DNA of 61,828 nucleotides. Source: UBA5189 sp035631615. Its GTDB lineage: Bacteria; Chloroflexota; Limnocylindria; Limnocylindrales; CSP1-4. A program made the position numbers and the translations under genes. Within the stretch, counting starts at the first letter, position 1. Each line of letters begins with the position of its first letter. The notes beneath the pieces were generated by a model. The model saw only the letters and a program-made list of their open reading frames with translations. It searched no databases and had not been told where the DNA came from. Below are positions 8,137 through 16,175 of this stretch, in pieces. The stretch lies in assembly GCA_035631615.1 (NCBI GenBank), contig DASQIK010000026.1, positions 1 through 61,828 of the forward strand, given 5' to 3'.

Positions 8137-8222
8137 GAAGGGAGGGGCACCGGCAGTGCCACCGCCAGTCTCGACGACGTCCCACGTCGTCGTGCCCGGG
8201 CCTTGCCCTTGCGGTGCCCGGG
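8137..8222 (+). repeat. Island repeat, copy 3 (full length)
   Basis: Its core GACGACGTCCCACGTCGTC (8173-8191) is a perfect inverted repeat. It is followed by GTGCCCGGGCCTTGCCCTT and GCGGTGCCCGGG, 47 of 50 nt identical to copy 2. The upstream arm has a weaker hairpin, GGCACCGGCAGTGCC. Orientation is the same as in the other two copies. Confidence 0.8.
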
Positions 8223-8660
8223 CGGGCTGGATCCGCGCCGACGCAACGGGGCCGTCATCGCGGCAACTTTGGCCACGTGGACGACTCCGCCTTCGAGCGG
8301 GATCGACCTCCACTCGAGCGGCCCCTTCTGGTTGCCGTTTATGGGCGGCGTCATTGGCGTGGTCCTGGGCGGTTTGCGGGCAGACCGTCCCCTACATCCA
8401 ACGCGGTCGCATGGGCATCAGTGAGCTGTCACCAGCGAGTGTTGCCACCTAAGAACTTGCGCTCGCGCTGCGCGTCGTCCGACCACAGCCTCCCATCGAC
8501 CTCGACCCCGACCTCATAGCCCGAGGCCGCAAATCGCTGATCCGCTTCGGACATTCGGCTGGGGTTCGGCTGGGCGAAGCCGCCGCCGGTGATGACCTGG
8601 AGGAAGACGTCGGCGTGCAGGCGGGCCGTCTCTGTGCCCGGAGCGTCACCCTCGGCGGGC

Positions 8661-8715
8661 GACGACGCAACCACTGGCACCTTTCGCGGCGACGCAACAG
8701 CTGGCACGAATGCCA
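8661..8715. repeat. Near-direct and inverted repeats next to tRNA-Arg (possible attachment region)
   Basis: GACGACGCAACCACTGGCAC (8661-8680) and GGCGACGCAACAGCTGGCAC (8688-8707) match at 17 of 20 positions with a 27-nt period. The second copy runs into the inverted repeat TGGCACGAATGCCA (8702-8715). Such arrays next to a tRNA 3' end resemble integrase arm and core sites, but no second att copy was found in the window. Confidence 0.4.
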
Positions 8716-8763
8716 ACGGATGGTGCCGTTCGTCACGCCATCCCGGGGACAGTCCTTGAACGT

Positions 8764-8840
8764 TGGCGCGCCCGGAGGGACTCGAACCCCCGACCCTCTG
8801 ATCCGAAGTCAGATGCTCTGATCCGCTGAGCTACGGGCGC
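8764..8840 (-). tRNA. tRNA-Arg (anticodon TCG)
   Basis: This is a full cloverleaf: acceptor GCGCCCG pairs with CGGGCGC, discriminator G, encoded CCA (8766-8764), anticodon stem TCTGA/TCAGA with loop CTTCGGA giving anticodon TCG, and T-arm GGTTCGAGTCC. The 3' end points into the accessory island, the usual arrangement where an element has integrated at a tRNA gene. Confidence 0.95.
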
Positions 8841-8848
8841 GTGCCCGA

Positions 8849-8854
8849 AGGGTA
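8849..8854 (-). promoter_or_regulatory. -10 box of tRNA-Arg
   Basis: TACCCT on the minus strand ends 8 nt before the mature tRNA 5' end, matching the TANNNT form used across the window. No clear -35 was seen. Confidence 0.45.
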
Positions 8855-8886
8855 GCGCAGAGCGTCGCGGCGTCCGGATGAGCGGC

Positions 8887-9705
8887 TCAGGCGATCACGA
8901 GGTTGGGCGGCAGCTCGACGACCGGGTACGCGGGCTTCAGGGCATCGATCCTGTCGGCGACGATCTCGCCGATGGCCAGGTTGCGGAACCACTTGCGGTT
9001 GGCCGGGACGATGTACCACGGCGCCGCCATGGTGGAGCATCGGCTCAGGACGTCCTCGTACGCGGTCATGTAGTCGTCCCAGCGCTTGCGCTCCTCGAGG
9101 TCGCCCATCTTGAACTTCCAGTGCTTCGTCGGGTCGTCGTAGCGGGCCTGCAGGCGTCGGCGCTGCTCGTCGCGATCGATGTGCAGGAAGAACTTGACGA
9201 TCGTCGTGCCCTCGGCGGCGAGGAGCTCCTCGAACGCATTGATCTGCTCGAATCGCGGCTGCCACCGCTCCTTCGGGACGAGCTCGTGGACCCGCACCAC
9301 GAGGACACTCTCGTAGTGCGACCGATTGAACACCACGATCTCGCCGTTGGCGGGCGTTTGGGCGTGCACCCGCCAGAGATGGTCGTGGGCGGACTCGACG
9401 GCCGTGGGCACGCCGAAGCCCGCGATCCGGCAGCCCTGCGGGTTGAGCGCGGACATGACGTGCCGGATCGTGCCGTCCTTGCCGGACGTGTCGATCCCCT
9501 GGAGCACGATCAGGATCGGGTGCTTCTGCTCCGCAAACAGCCGCTCCTGGAGCGACGTCAGGCGAGCGAGGTCGTCGATCGTGGGCTTGGCCGCGCTGTC
9601 CCTGGTGTAGCCGTGGGTCTCGTTGGCGTCGGCCTCGTGGAGGTGGACCTTCGAGCCCGGCCTCACGATGAGGTGCTCGGCCAGGCGCGATGCCGATGGG
9701 CTCAC
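8887..9705 (-). CDS. ppk2: Polyphosphate kinase 2 family protein
   Basis: PPK2 enzymes transfer phosphate between polyphosphate and nucleotides in the cytoplasm. The sequence shows Walker A GIDTSGKDGTIRHVM, the FNRSHYE Walker B region, the lid DPTKHWKFK and the downstream YIVPANRKWFRN motif, all in family order, within a length (272 residues) typical of single-domain PPK2. The frame is open upstream to 9909, but the extra residues are Arg- and Ala-rich and unlike PPK2. GTG 9705 is my best start, although it lacks a clear ribosome site or -10 box. Class I (ADP or GDP phosphorylation) is likely; donor and acceptor cannot be read from sequence alone. Confidence 0.85.
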   Translation of the reverse strand: MSPSASRLAEHLIVRPGSKVHLHEADANETHGYTRDSAAKPTIDDLARLTSLQERLFAEQKHPILIVLQGIDTSGKDGTIRHVMSALNPQGCRIAGFGVPTAVESAHDHLWRVHAQTPANGEIVVFNRSHYESVLVVRVHELVPKERWQPRFEQINAFEELLAAEGTTIVKFFLHIDRDEQRRRLQARYDDPTKHWKFKMGDLEERKRWDDYMTAYEDVLSRCSTMAAPWYIVPANRKWFRNLAIGEIVADRIDALKPAYPVVELPPNLVIA

Positions 9706-10008
9706 GGGCTCGGAGAGGCAACGCCGCCTCCCTCGTCCTGCTCGCGGCAGCGCGCTCGATCGAGCTGCGCCTGCGAGCGGCTCACTTCGGCCGAGAGCGC
9801 ATCGATGGGCTTCGACTGGAACGCGATCCGTCACGCACGCGGACACCTGCTGCTCACCCTGGTCCTGCAGGCTGCACTTGCACGGCCTCGCAGCCGCTCG
9901 ATGGTACACGGGGGGTTCCCGGAGCCGACGCGACGGGCGGCCTGTTGACGGCTAGTCTGACCCTCGCGGCGCGGGAAGCACCACAGGCTCGATCGGGAGG
10001 ACGCGACG
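9706..10008. other. Divergent promoter region of ppk2 and DUF6855-like gene
   Basis: This segment of about 300 bases has no gene. A TAGTCT -10-like box at 9953-9958 and a GGGAGGA ribosome site serve the rightward gene, giving a leader of about 45 nt. A TACCAT on the minus strand (9901-9906) could be the ppk2 -10, with a long leader. Confidence 0.4.
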
Positions 10009-10419
10009 ATGGCAAAGGGCAGCGGCACGAAGGCGGATCCGTGGGTGCTCCAGACCCCGCCGGGCACGTCCGAATACACGATGTACCGCGATGACGCGGC
10101 GAGCCCGCCCGTGATCGTGTGCCAGGTCGGCTCGACCCAGCTCAAGTACGACGCCCGCGCGATCGACGACCTGCACGCGATGCTCAAGCGGCACGGCAAC
10201 TGGATGGACCTCGGTGCGGCCGACGAGCAGAAGGACGCCAAGCCCGGGACGGTCGAGGCGTGGGGGCGGGACCCCTCCAACCCGGTCGGCGGCTGGTACG
10301 GGACGCGCAAGGGCTACCGCGGCCGGTTCGGGATGTACATGCCGCCGCTCATGGAGGCCCTTGGCCTCGCCGAGCTGACCCACGACACGAAGAGCAACCG
10401 GATGCGCGCGAAGGGCTGA
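10009..10419 (+). CDS. Small conserved protein, DUF6855-like
   Basis: This 136-residue soluble protein is conserved in actinobacteria and Chloroflexota; I believe it belongs to DUF6855, from the block ADPWVLQTPPGTSEYTMYRD and the later PVGGWYGTRKGYRGRFGMY segment. No catalytic motif, signal or membrane segment is visible. ATG 10009 follows a GGGAGGA site. The gene stands alone, divergent from ppk2 and convergent with the HD phosphohydrolase. Function is unknown. Confidence 0.7.
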   Translation: MAKGSGTKADPWVLQTPPGTSEYTMYRDDAASPPVIVCQVGSTQLKYDARAIDDLHAMLKRHGNWMDLGAADEQKDAKPGTVEAWGRDPSNPVGGWYGTRKGYRGRFGMYMPPLMEALGLAELTHDTKSNRMRAKG

Positions 10420-10466
10420 CCCGTCAGCGCCGCCACTCCGTGGGGACGGGCGGCTGGACCTCGGCC

Positions 10467-11861
10467 TCAGGTCCGGCGGTAGCGCCGACCGATGAGCGCG
10501 AACGCGGGAACGCGCTCGAGGGCCGTCTCGATCGGGATCGCGCTCCCGTCGCGGCCCTCGACGGCGAGGCGCCCGTTCCCGACCGGCCGGGCATCCACGA
10601 CCGCGAGGTCGATCGCGACGCGCCCGGGCTCGGCCGTTCCCAGGCGGGCGATCTCCGCCGCGGGTTCGGAGCCGGCCTCGTACGAGGCGCGCATCTCGGC
10701 CTCCGAGCGCCAGCCCGGGCGGCGCAGCAGGATGCCGCGCCAGCCGTCGGCGACGGCACGCGTGACCTTGCCGTCCCCGGGCGCGCCATGCACACCGGGT
10801 GCGAGGACGTCCTCACCGCGGGCCCAGCGCGCCGCCTGGTGGAGCAGCGCGTACTCGTCGAGGTCGACGTAGTCGGACAGGCGCGCGGCCGGCGAGTCGT
10901 CGCCGAAGAGCGCCTCGATCGCCGGCTGGAACACCTCGCCGAGATCGAGGTCGATCGCGCGGACCGTTCGATGGAAGTAGACCGCCTGGTGGAGCAGGAG
11001 CCGCGCGCCGAGGAAGCCCTCGAGGGCCGCCACGCCCGGCTCGTACAGCGTCAGCCCGCGCTCGGAGATGAACGTGTACCGCCGCAGCCGCTCGACGTCG
11101 ATCCCGACCCGCACCCCCGTGAAGAACGCGTCGCGCCGAACGTAGTCGAGGTTGTCGACCGTGAACACGCCGGACAGGAGCGGCTGCAGCAGCCGGACCC
11201 AGGCCGGCATCGATGGATCGCGGAGCGCCGGCTTCGAGACCAGGAACGAGACCCAGCGTGGGTCGATCGACTCACCGTCGGCGAAGGCGTCGCGCTCGGG
11301 AGTCGCTCCCGGCGCCCGCCGGAGTGCGCGGATCACGTCGCCGAGCTCGCGCTCGATGATCAGCTGGCTCAGGTCCTCGTGCGACAGGGCCTTGCGCCCC
11401 CGCCGGGCGTCCTCCGGGGCGGGAAACGCGGCAAGCACCTTGTCGTCGAAGAAATGGGCGAACGGCCCGTGCCCGACGTCATGGAGCAGCCCGGCGACCC
11501 GCAAGGTCTCGACGACCAGGCCCTCGGACGGCAGCGGCTCGGCGGGCGCGAGGGCCGGCAGCGTCGTACGCAGCGACGGGAGCAGCGTGCGCGCCCACAG
11601 CCCGGCCTCGTGCATCACGCCGAGCCCGTGCGTGAAGCGCGAGTGCTCTGCCGTCGGGAACACCCAGCGGGCGCTCTGGAGCTGGCTGATCCGGCGCAGC
11701 CGCTGGAGCCACGCCGTGTCGAGGAGGTCGTCCTCGGCGGCGCCCTCGTCGGGCAGGCCGGCCGCGGCCGACTCGTCGCGCGCGAGGCGCTTCGTCAGCT
11801 CGAGATAGCCGTGGATCGGGTCGCTGATGAGGTTGACGGCGGCGAAGGGATGGCGCGCCAC
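10467..11861 (-). CDS. HD-domain phosphohydrolase (SAMHD1/dGTPase-like)
   Basis: The 464-residue protein carries the HD metal-site series: DPIHGYLEL near the start, FTHGLGVMHEA near 85 and LLHDVGHGPFAHFFDD near 125, typical of the family that includes SAMHD1 and bacterial dNTP triphosphohydrolases (YdhJ type). The middle and C-terminal part (VDNLDYVRRDAFFTG) is the conserved helical region of this group. Substrate is probably a nucleotide, dNTP or a signalling nucleotide, which cannot be decided from sequence. The start is GTG 11861 because a -10 box sits 6 nt upstream; no ribosome site is present. Confidence 0.85.
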   Translation of the reverse strand: MARHPFAAVNLISDPIHGYLELTKRLARDESAAAGLPDEGAAEDDLLDTAWLQRLRRISQLQSARWVFPTAEHSRFTHGLGVMHEAGLWARTLLPSLRTTLPALAPAEPLPSEGLVVETLRVAGLLHDVGHGPFAHFFDDKVLAAFPAPEDARRGRKALSHEDLSQLIIERELGDVIRALRRAPGATPERDAFADGESIDPRWVSFLVSKPALRDPSMPAWVRLLQPLLSGVFTVDNLDYVRRDAFFTGVRVGIDVERLRRYTFISERGLTLYEPGVAALEGFLGARLLLHQAVYFHRTVRAIDLDLGEVFQPAIEALFGDDSPAARLSDYVDLDEYALLHQAARWARGEDVLAPGVHGAPGDGKVTRAVADGWRGILLRRPGWRSEAEMRASYEAGSEPAAEIARLGTAEPGRVAIDLAVVDARPVGNGRLAVEGRDGSAIPIETALERVPAFALIGRRYRRT

Positions 11862-11867
11862 GCCCGA

Positions 11868-11873
11868 AGGATA
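11868..11873 (-). promoter_or_regulatory. Leaderless promoter -10 box of HD gene
   Basis: TATCCT on the minus strand is followed by 6 nt and then GTG 11861, so the transcript should begin at the start codon. Confidence 0.6.
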
Positions 11874-11964
11874 GGGGCGCGTCAGGGGACGCAGATGCGC
11901 GGCTCCGCCGAATCCGAGGAGACGTGGCCGGCATGGTCCCGGGCCGGCACAGCGCGGCAGATCC

Positions 11965-12975
11965 TCATCGTGCCGGTCCGTACCTGGCGATGGCCCGGGT
12001 GAGGATATCGCGGACCTGCTGCCGGAGCTCCGGCGGCTCCAGCACCTCGGCGTCGTCGCCCCAGGACAGGATCCACAGGCGGATCTCGATGACGCCGCTG
12101 ACGGTCGAGCGCCAGATCATCCCGCCGTCCGGCGTCCGCTCGGTGTGCTGGAGCGGGTGCCACGTCGTCTCCATGACGCGATCGGCCACGGCGGCCGAGA
12201 AGCGCACGACGACCTCGGTCGCGGGCTGGTCCGCGATGATGTCCCAGCCGCGTCGCAGGTCGCGCTCGAGCGTCGCGCCCTCGGGCGGCTCGAAGGCACG
12301 CGGCGTGATTCGCACCTCCCGGATCCGCTCGATCTTGAACGTCCGCATGGCTGATCGATCCTCGTCCCAGCCGATCAGGTACAGCGCATGGGTCTGGAGC
12401 GACGGCTCGATCAGGAACGGACGGACCGCGCGGCGGCTGCGCTCGCCCGGCTTGCCTTCGTACGCCGCGCCCTCGTACACGATCTCGACTACGCGGCGAT
12501 CTGCCCATGCGCGGGTGAGCTGGCGGACGTGCTCGTTGAACTCGGGGTCGCGCGGCGCGTCCTGCAGCACATCCAGGCTGCGCGCGACGTGCTCGCGCAA
12601 AGCCTCCGGCAACGCCGCGGCCAGCTTCTCGAACGCCGAGGCGAGGTCCGGGTCGTACTTGTCGGCGTAGCGAACCATCAGGCGCGCGCCGAGGAAGACC
12701 GCCATCGCCTCGGCGAGGGTCAGCTTGAGCGGCGGGAGGAACGCGTCGCCGAGGATGCCCCAGCGACCGCCCTCCGCCCAGGTCGGGAGCCTGACCTCAG
12801 TTTCGAGGGCACGCAGGTCGCGGTAGACGTTGCGGACGGACATCCCGAGCCGCTCGGCGATGTCCTTCGGGCGCACGCCGTCGGGGTTGCCGGCGAGGAG
12901 GCCGGCGACGCGCATCAATCGGGCGGTGCGGTCGCGCTTGCCGGGCTCGCGCTCGACGTCGTCGAAATCGTCCAC
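11965..12975 (-). CDS. WYL-domain transcriptional regulator
   Basis: This 336-residue DeoR-type regulator has a winged HTH (residues about 18-70; RPKDIAERLGMSVRNVYRDL) followed by a WYL domain with the conserved Arg and Phe-Lys segment (ALYLIGWDED then FKIERIREV) and the C-terminal WCX region. WYL regulators bind a ligand, often nucleic acid or nucleotide, and control stress or defence genes. The start GTG 12975 is set by a leaderless -10 box. No partner gene is obvious; it is transcribed away from the unknown small ORF at 13137. Confidence 0.85.
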   Translation of the reverse strand: MDDFDDVEREPGKRDRTARLMRVAGLLAGNPDGVRPKDIAERLGMSVRNVYRDLRALETEVRLPTWAEGGRWGILGDAFLPPLKLTLAEAMAVFLGARLMVRYADKYDPDLASAFEKLAAALPEALREHVARSLDVLQDAPRDPEFNEHVRQLTRAWADRRVVEIVYEGAAYEGKPGERSRRAVRPFLIEPSLQTHALYLIGWDEDRSAMRTFKIERIREVRITPRAFEPPEGATLERDLRRGWDIIADQPATEVVVRFSAAVADRVMETTWHPLQHTERTPDGGMIWRSTVSGVIEIRLWILSWGDDAEVLEPPELRQQVRDILTRAIARYGPAR

Positions 12976-12981
12976 CGCGCG

Positions 12982-12987
12982 AGGATA
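12982..12987 (-). promoter_or_regulatory. Leaderless promoter -10 box of WYL regulator
   Basis: TATCCT, 6 nt, then GTG 12975. It is the same hexamer and spacing as the neighbouring HD gene. Confidence 0.6.
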
Positions 12988-13136
12988 GGAGCGCCACGAC
13001 CGGCCGTCGCAAGTACCGGGTCCACTGGTACCGACGGGTCATCGTCTCCGCACCACCCTCAACCGACCATCGCCTCACCGATCCGACCGGTAGCTGCCGG
13101 CCGGCGACACGGTCAGGACGGCGTGAGCCGGAGTCG

Positions 13137-13460
13137 ATGGAAGCCCACCGCGACGCGATGGAACGGCCGCTCGGGACGAGCCTCAAGGCGACGTACCGCG
13201 CCCTCCTGGCGCGCGGCCTCGAGGCCGGCGAGGCGGCGAATCTCACCGCGTTCCTGCACGGCCTGCCGAGCGACGGCTTCCACTGGACCATGCCCGAGAT
13301 CGAGGCGATCATCCGCCGCCGGCTCGCCCACGCCGCGGACGAGCGGCTCGCCGCCACCGCCGGCAATCTCGCGGTCCCGCCGCGCAGCCAGCGCCGCTCG
13401 ACGATCCACGACCGGCGCAGCCCGCGCTCGGGCTCGACCCACGTGATCGACCAGCCGTAA
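13137..13460 (+). CDS. Small conserved-looking hypothetical protein
   Basis: This 107-residue product has a helical first half with GLEAGEAANLTAFLHGLP and WTMPEIEAIIRRRL, a pattern I associate with small Chloroflexota proteins of unknown role. The second half is basic and probably disordered. ATG 13137 has only a close GGAG 3 nt upstream, so the start is uncertain. A strong hairpin follows the gene. No function is proposed. Confidence 0.5.
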   Translation: MEAHRDAMERPLGTSLKATYRALLARGLEAGEAANLTAFLHGLPSDGFHWTMPEIEAIIRRRLAHAADERLAATAGNLAVPPRSQRRSTIHDRRSPRSGSTHVIDQP

Positions 13461-13508
13461 CCCTGCCTTTTCCTGCGAGCGAGGAGCTGCACCCTCGCTC
13501 GCGCAACA

Positions 13509-13542
13509 GAGACGGCGCCCGAACTCCTCCGGGCGCCGTCTC
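13509..13542 (+). terminator. Hairpin terminator after 13137 ORF
   Basis: The perfect 13-bp stem GAGACGGCGCCCG/CGGGCGCCGTCTC has an 8-nt loop. No T-tract follows, as is common in GC-rich genomes, and it lies just upstream of the next promoter. Confidence 0.6.
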
Positions 13543-13554
13543 GATTCCCGGCGC

Positions 13555-13560
13555 TACGAT
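13555..13560 (+). promoter_or_regulatory. Leaderless promoter -10 box of SAM hydrolase gene
   Basis: TACGAT, 7 nt, then ATG 13568. There is no ribosome site between the box and the start. Confidence 0.6.
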
Positions 13561-13567
13561 CCAGCGC

Positions 13568-14386
13568 ATGACCGACCGACCGGTGATCGGATTCCTGACC
13601 GACTTCGGGCTCGACGGCGCCGCGGCCACGTGCCGCGGCGTGATGCTGTCGATCGCGCGCGATGCCCAGATCGTCGACGTCTGCCACACGGTCGCGAAGT
13701 ACGCGATCGCCGACGGTGCCTACCTGCTCGCGGCCTCGCTGCCGTGGTTTCCGGTCGGGGTGCACGTCGGGGTCGTCGATCCCGGTGTCGGCACGGAGCG
13801 CCGGCCGGTGGCGATCTTGACGGCCCGAGGCGATGTCCTCGTCGGCCCGGACAACGGCCTGCTCCTGCCCGCCGCCGAGCGGCTTGGCGGCGTCGTGGCG
13901 GCGAGGCTGATTGCGAATCCCGCCTGGCAGCTGCCCGTGACAAGCGCGACCTTCCATGGCCGCGACATCTTCAGCCCCGTCGCCGCGCATCTCGCCCTTG
14001 GCGAGCCCTTCGCCGAGGTCGGGCCGGAGATCGACGCCGCCGGCCTCGTTCGCCTCGAGCCCGCGCGGGCCGTCGTCGATGGCGACGCGCTCGGTACCCG
14101 CGCCACGTACGTTGATTCGTTCGGCAACGTCCGGCTGGCCGGCGGCAGCGCGGACCTCGTTTCCGCGCTCGGAGCCCTCCCTGCCGGCACCGAGCTCGCC
14201 CTCGAGCTCGAGGGTGGTCGCCACGAGCGCGTGACCTGGCAGCGAACGTTCGGGGCGGTCGAACGGGGCGGCCAGCTCCTGTACGAGGACTCCGCAGGCA
14301 ACCTCGCGATCGCGGTCGCGAACGGAAACGCCGCCGCGCGACTCGGTCTGTCGACCGGCGATCGGGTGCGCGTTCGGCGGACGTGA
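13568..14386 (+). CDS. SAM hydroxide adenosyltransferase (DUF62/SAM hydrolase)
   Basis: The 272-residue protein belongs to the fluorinase/chlorinase relatives that hydrolyse S-adenosylmethionine to adenosine and methionine. Visible motifs are FLTDFGLDG at 9-17, DPGVGTERRP near 73, GPDNGLL, and TFHGRDIFSPVAAHLA carrying the His, Arg and Asp of the water-activating triad. There is no sign of the halogenase-specific loop. It sits directly before an amino-acid ABC transporter, and a methionine-related role for that transporter is possible but unproven. Confidence 0.88.
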   Translation: MTDRPVIGFLTDFGLDGAAATCRGVMLSIARDAQIVDVCHTVAKYAIADGAYLLAASLPWFPVGVHVGVVDPGVGTERRPVAILTARGDVLVGPDNGLLLPAAERLGGVVAARLIANPAWQLPVTSATFHGRDIFSPVAAHLALGEPFAEVGPEIDAAGLVRLEPARAVVDGDALGTRATYVDSFGNVRLAGGSADLVSALGALPAGTELALELEGGRHERVTWQRTFGAVERGGQLLYEDSAGNLAIAVANGNAAARLGLSTGDRVRVRRT

Positions 14387-14389
14387 CGC

Positions 14390-14395
14390 TACACT
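14390..14395 (+). promoter_or_regulatory. -10 box of amino-acid ABC transporter operon
   Basis: TACACT is followed by a leader of about 17-20 nt containing AGAGGAGGA, so this unit uses an ordinary leadered mRNA, unlike its leaderless neighbours. Confidence 0.45.
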
Positions 14396-14418
14396 CCGCC
14401 GCTCAGAGGAGGACACCC

Positions 14419-15360
14419 ATGGCCCGCATCCGGATCGTCATCGTCGGCTTCGTCGCCCTGTTCGCGGCCGCGTGCGGCCCGAGCGGCGCGAGCACCGCCC
14501 CTACCGCCGCGCCCGCGACCCAGGCCGCCAGCCAGGCAGCCGTGGCGACCGCCGAGCCAACCCCGGATCCGTGCGCCGCCGCGAACCTCGACACGATCAC
14601 GGCGGGCACGCTCACCGTCGGTGCAGACAACCCGGCCTACCCGCCGTTCTACATCCCGGACGATACGAAGCCTGCGGGCTCCATGTGGGATCTCGGCGAC
14701 CCGACGAACGGCAAGGGCCTCGAATCGGCGACCGCCTATGCGATCGCCCAGCAGCTCGGGTTCTCGCCGGACCAGGTGACGTGGGTGGTCGCCCCGTTCA
14801 ACAAGGTGATCCAGCCGGGTCCCAAGTCGTTCGACATCTACCTGACCCAGGTCTCCTACAACGCCGATCGAGCGAAGGTCGTCGACCTCTCGGACGGCTA
14901 CTTCGACCTCAACCAGGCAGTCGTCGCGTTGGCGAAGGACCCCATCTCGAAGGTCACCACCGTCGCCGGCCTGCAGCCGTTCAAGCTCGGCGCCCAGGTG
15001 GGAACGACGAGCTACCAGTACATCGTCGACCAGATCAAGCCGACGAAGGATCCGTCCGTCTACGACACGAATGACGCGGCGATCAAGGCACTGGGCGCCG
15101 GACAGATCGACGGCGTCGTCGCCGACCTGCCGTCGACGTTCTACATGCGTGACGCGCAGCTCACCGGCGGCCAGATCGTCGGCTCGCTGCCGACGGCGCC
15201 GGGCCAGGCGATCGAGCACTTCAGCGTCCTGCTCAACAAGGGCAGCTCGCTCACGCCGTGCGTGAACGGGGCGATCGCCGCCCTCAAGGCGAGCGGGACG
15301 CTCGACGCAATCCGCACCCAGTGGATCGACGTGGCGGGAGCCGCGCCCAAGCTCCAGTAA
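14419..15360 (+). CDS. Amino-acid-type ABC transporter substrate-binding lipoprotein
   Basis: The 313-residue protein has an N-terminal signal with a lipobox ending FAAACG (Cys about residue 20), a Thr/Ala/Pro-rich linker, then a family 3 solute-binding fold (TITAGTLTVGADNPAYPPF at about 53-71, later DIYLTQVSYNADRAKVVDLSDGY). ATG 14419 follows an AGAGGAGGA site. It is the first of three genes (binding protein, permease, ATPase) for polar amino-acid uptake. An unusual insertion, IPDDTKPAGSMWDLGDPTNG, may shape the ligand site. The exact ligand is unknown. Confidence 0.85.
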   Translation: MARIRIVIVGFVALFAAACGPSGASTAPTAAPATQAASQAAVATAEPTPDPCAAANLDTITAGTLTVGADNPAYPPFYIPDDTKPAGSMWDLGDPTNGKGLESATAYAIAQQLGFSPDQVTWVVAPFNKVIQPGPKSFDIYLTQVSYNADRAKVVDLSDGYFDLNQAVVALAKDPISKVTTVAGLQPFKLGAQVGTTSYQYIVDQIKPTKDPSVYDTNDAAIKALGAGQIDGVVADLPSTFYMRDAQLTGGQIVGSLPTAPGQAIEHFSVLLNKGSSLTPCVNGAIAALKASGTLDAIRTQWIDVAGAAPKLQ

Positions 15361-15380
15361 CCGGTCCGCGGACGGCCGCC

Positions 15381-16175
15381 ATGCGGCGGCGAACCGGCTG
15401 GATCGCGTTCGCCAGCACGCTGGCGACCTTCGGGCTGCTCGGCTGGCTGATCATCAACGCGCCCAACTGGCCCGCGGTCCAGCGCTCGTTCTTCAACGGC
15501 GACGAGTTCACCGGCGCCCTCCCGGGTGTCGTGTGGGCGTTCCGGATCAACATCGAGATGTTCCTCATCGCCGAGGTCCTGACCCTCGTGCTGGGTCTCG
15601 GCATTGCGATCCTCCGTGGCCTGCCCGGGCCCGTGTTCTTCCCGATCCGGCTGCTCGCGATCGCGTACGTCGACGTGTTCCGGGCGGTCCCGGGCGTCCT
15701 GGTGATCTTCTTCCTCGGCCTCGGCGTCCCGGGCCTGCTGCTGCCCGGCGTGCCCAGTGACCCGTTCTTCTGGGGGATCGTCGTCCTGACCCTGATCTAC
15801 TCGGCGTACGTGTCGGAGGTCTATCGAGCCGGCATCGAGTCGATCCACCCGAGCCAGGAGGCGGCGGCGCGCTCCCTCGGCCTGACGCGCGCGCAGTCGA
15901 TGCGCTACGTGATCCTGCCGCAGGCCGTGCGCCGGGTGATCCCGCCGCTCCTGAACGACTTCATCGGCCTCCAGAAGGACACGGTCCTCGTCTCGTTCAT
16001 CGGCGTGGTCGAGCTGTTCCGAACGGCCCAGATCAAGGAAGCGGCGCATTTCAACTTCACGCCCTACCTCGACGTCGCGCTCGTGTTCCTCGTGGTGACG
16101 CTGCCGCTGACGCGGGTCACCGACTGGCTCATCGCCCGCGACCGCGCGCGAAGCTCCGCTGGGGCGCGGACGTGA
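15381..16175 (+). CDS. Amino-acid ABC transporter permease (HisM/GlnP type)
   Basis: The 264-residue membrane protein has about five hydrophobic segments and the EAA coupling motif of this class (SQEAAARSLGLTRAQSMRYVILPQA), which contacts the ATPase. I place the start at ATG 15381, 20 nt after the binding-protein stop, because the open frame upstream is charged and overlaps that gene. Its stop overlaps the ATPase start by 4 nt. Confidence 0.85.
   Translation: MRRRTGWIAFASTLATFGLLGWLIINAPNWPAVQRSFFNGDEFTGALPGVVWAFRINIEMFLIAEVLTLVLGLGIAILRGLPGPVFFPIRLLAIAYVDVFRAVPGVLVIFFLGLGVPGLLLPGVPSDPFFWGIVVLTLIYSAYVSEVYRAGIESIHPSQEAAARSLGLTRAQSMRYVILPQAVRRVIPPLLNDFIGLQKDTVLVSFIGVVELFRTAQIKEAAHFNFTPYLDVALVFLVVTLPLTRVTDWLIARDRARSSAGART

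Larger units (their letters stand above)
8016..8763. other. Gene-poor stretch between the island and tRNA-Arg
   Basis: These 748 bases hold repeat copy 3, a pair of 20-nt near-repeats and short inverted repeats close to the tRNA 3' end. A minus-strand frame at 8429-8716 (95 codons) has a plausible-looking C-terminal half (GYEVGVEVDGRLWSDD) but no ribosome site and no recognisable family. It may be a remnant of a lost gene. No integrase or transposase fragment was recognised. Confidence 0.5.

Noticed and set aside
916..8222. Integron attC sites or a CRISPR array
   Set aside because: The repeats are far apart, lack GTTRRRY/RYYYAAC ends, and have no integron integrase nearby. There are no regularly spaced short repeats with unique spacers anywhere in the window.
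8016..8354. N-terminal extension of the Tudor-domain protein to 455 residues
   Set aside because: The extra 113 codons pass through repeat copy 3 and have Arg/Pro/Ser-rich, non-conserved composition. ATG 8015 begins the protein-like part.
8429..8716. A 95-codon minus-strand frame as a real gene
   Set aside because: No ribosome site or leaderless box, no recognised family, and its N-terminal part is read through the near-repeats by the tRNA. Kept only as a possible remnant in the intergenic note.
9706..9909. Longer PPK2 start at GTG 9909
   Set aside because: The added 68 residues are basic and unlike PPK2 N-termini. No ribosome site supports 9909.
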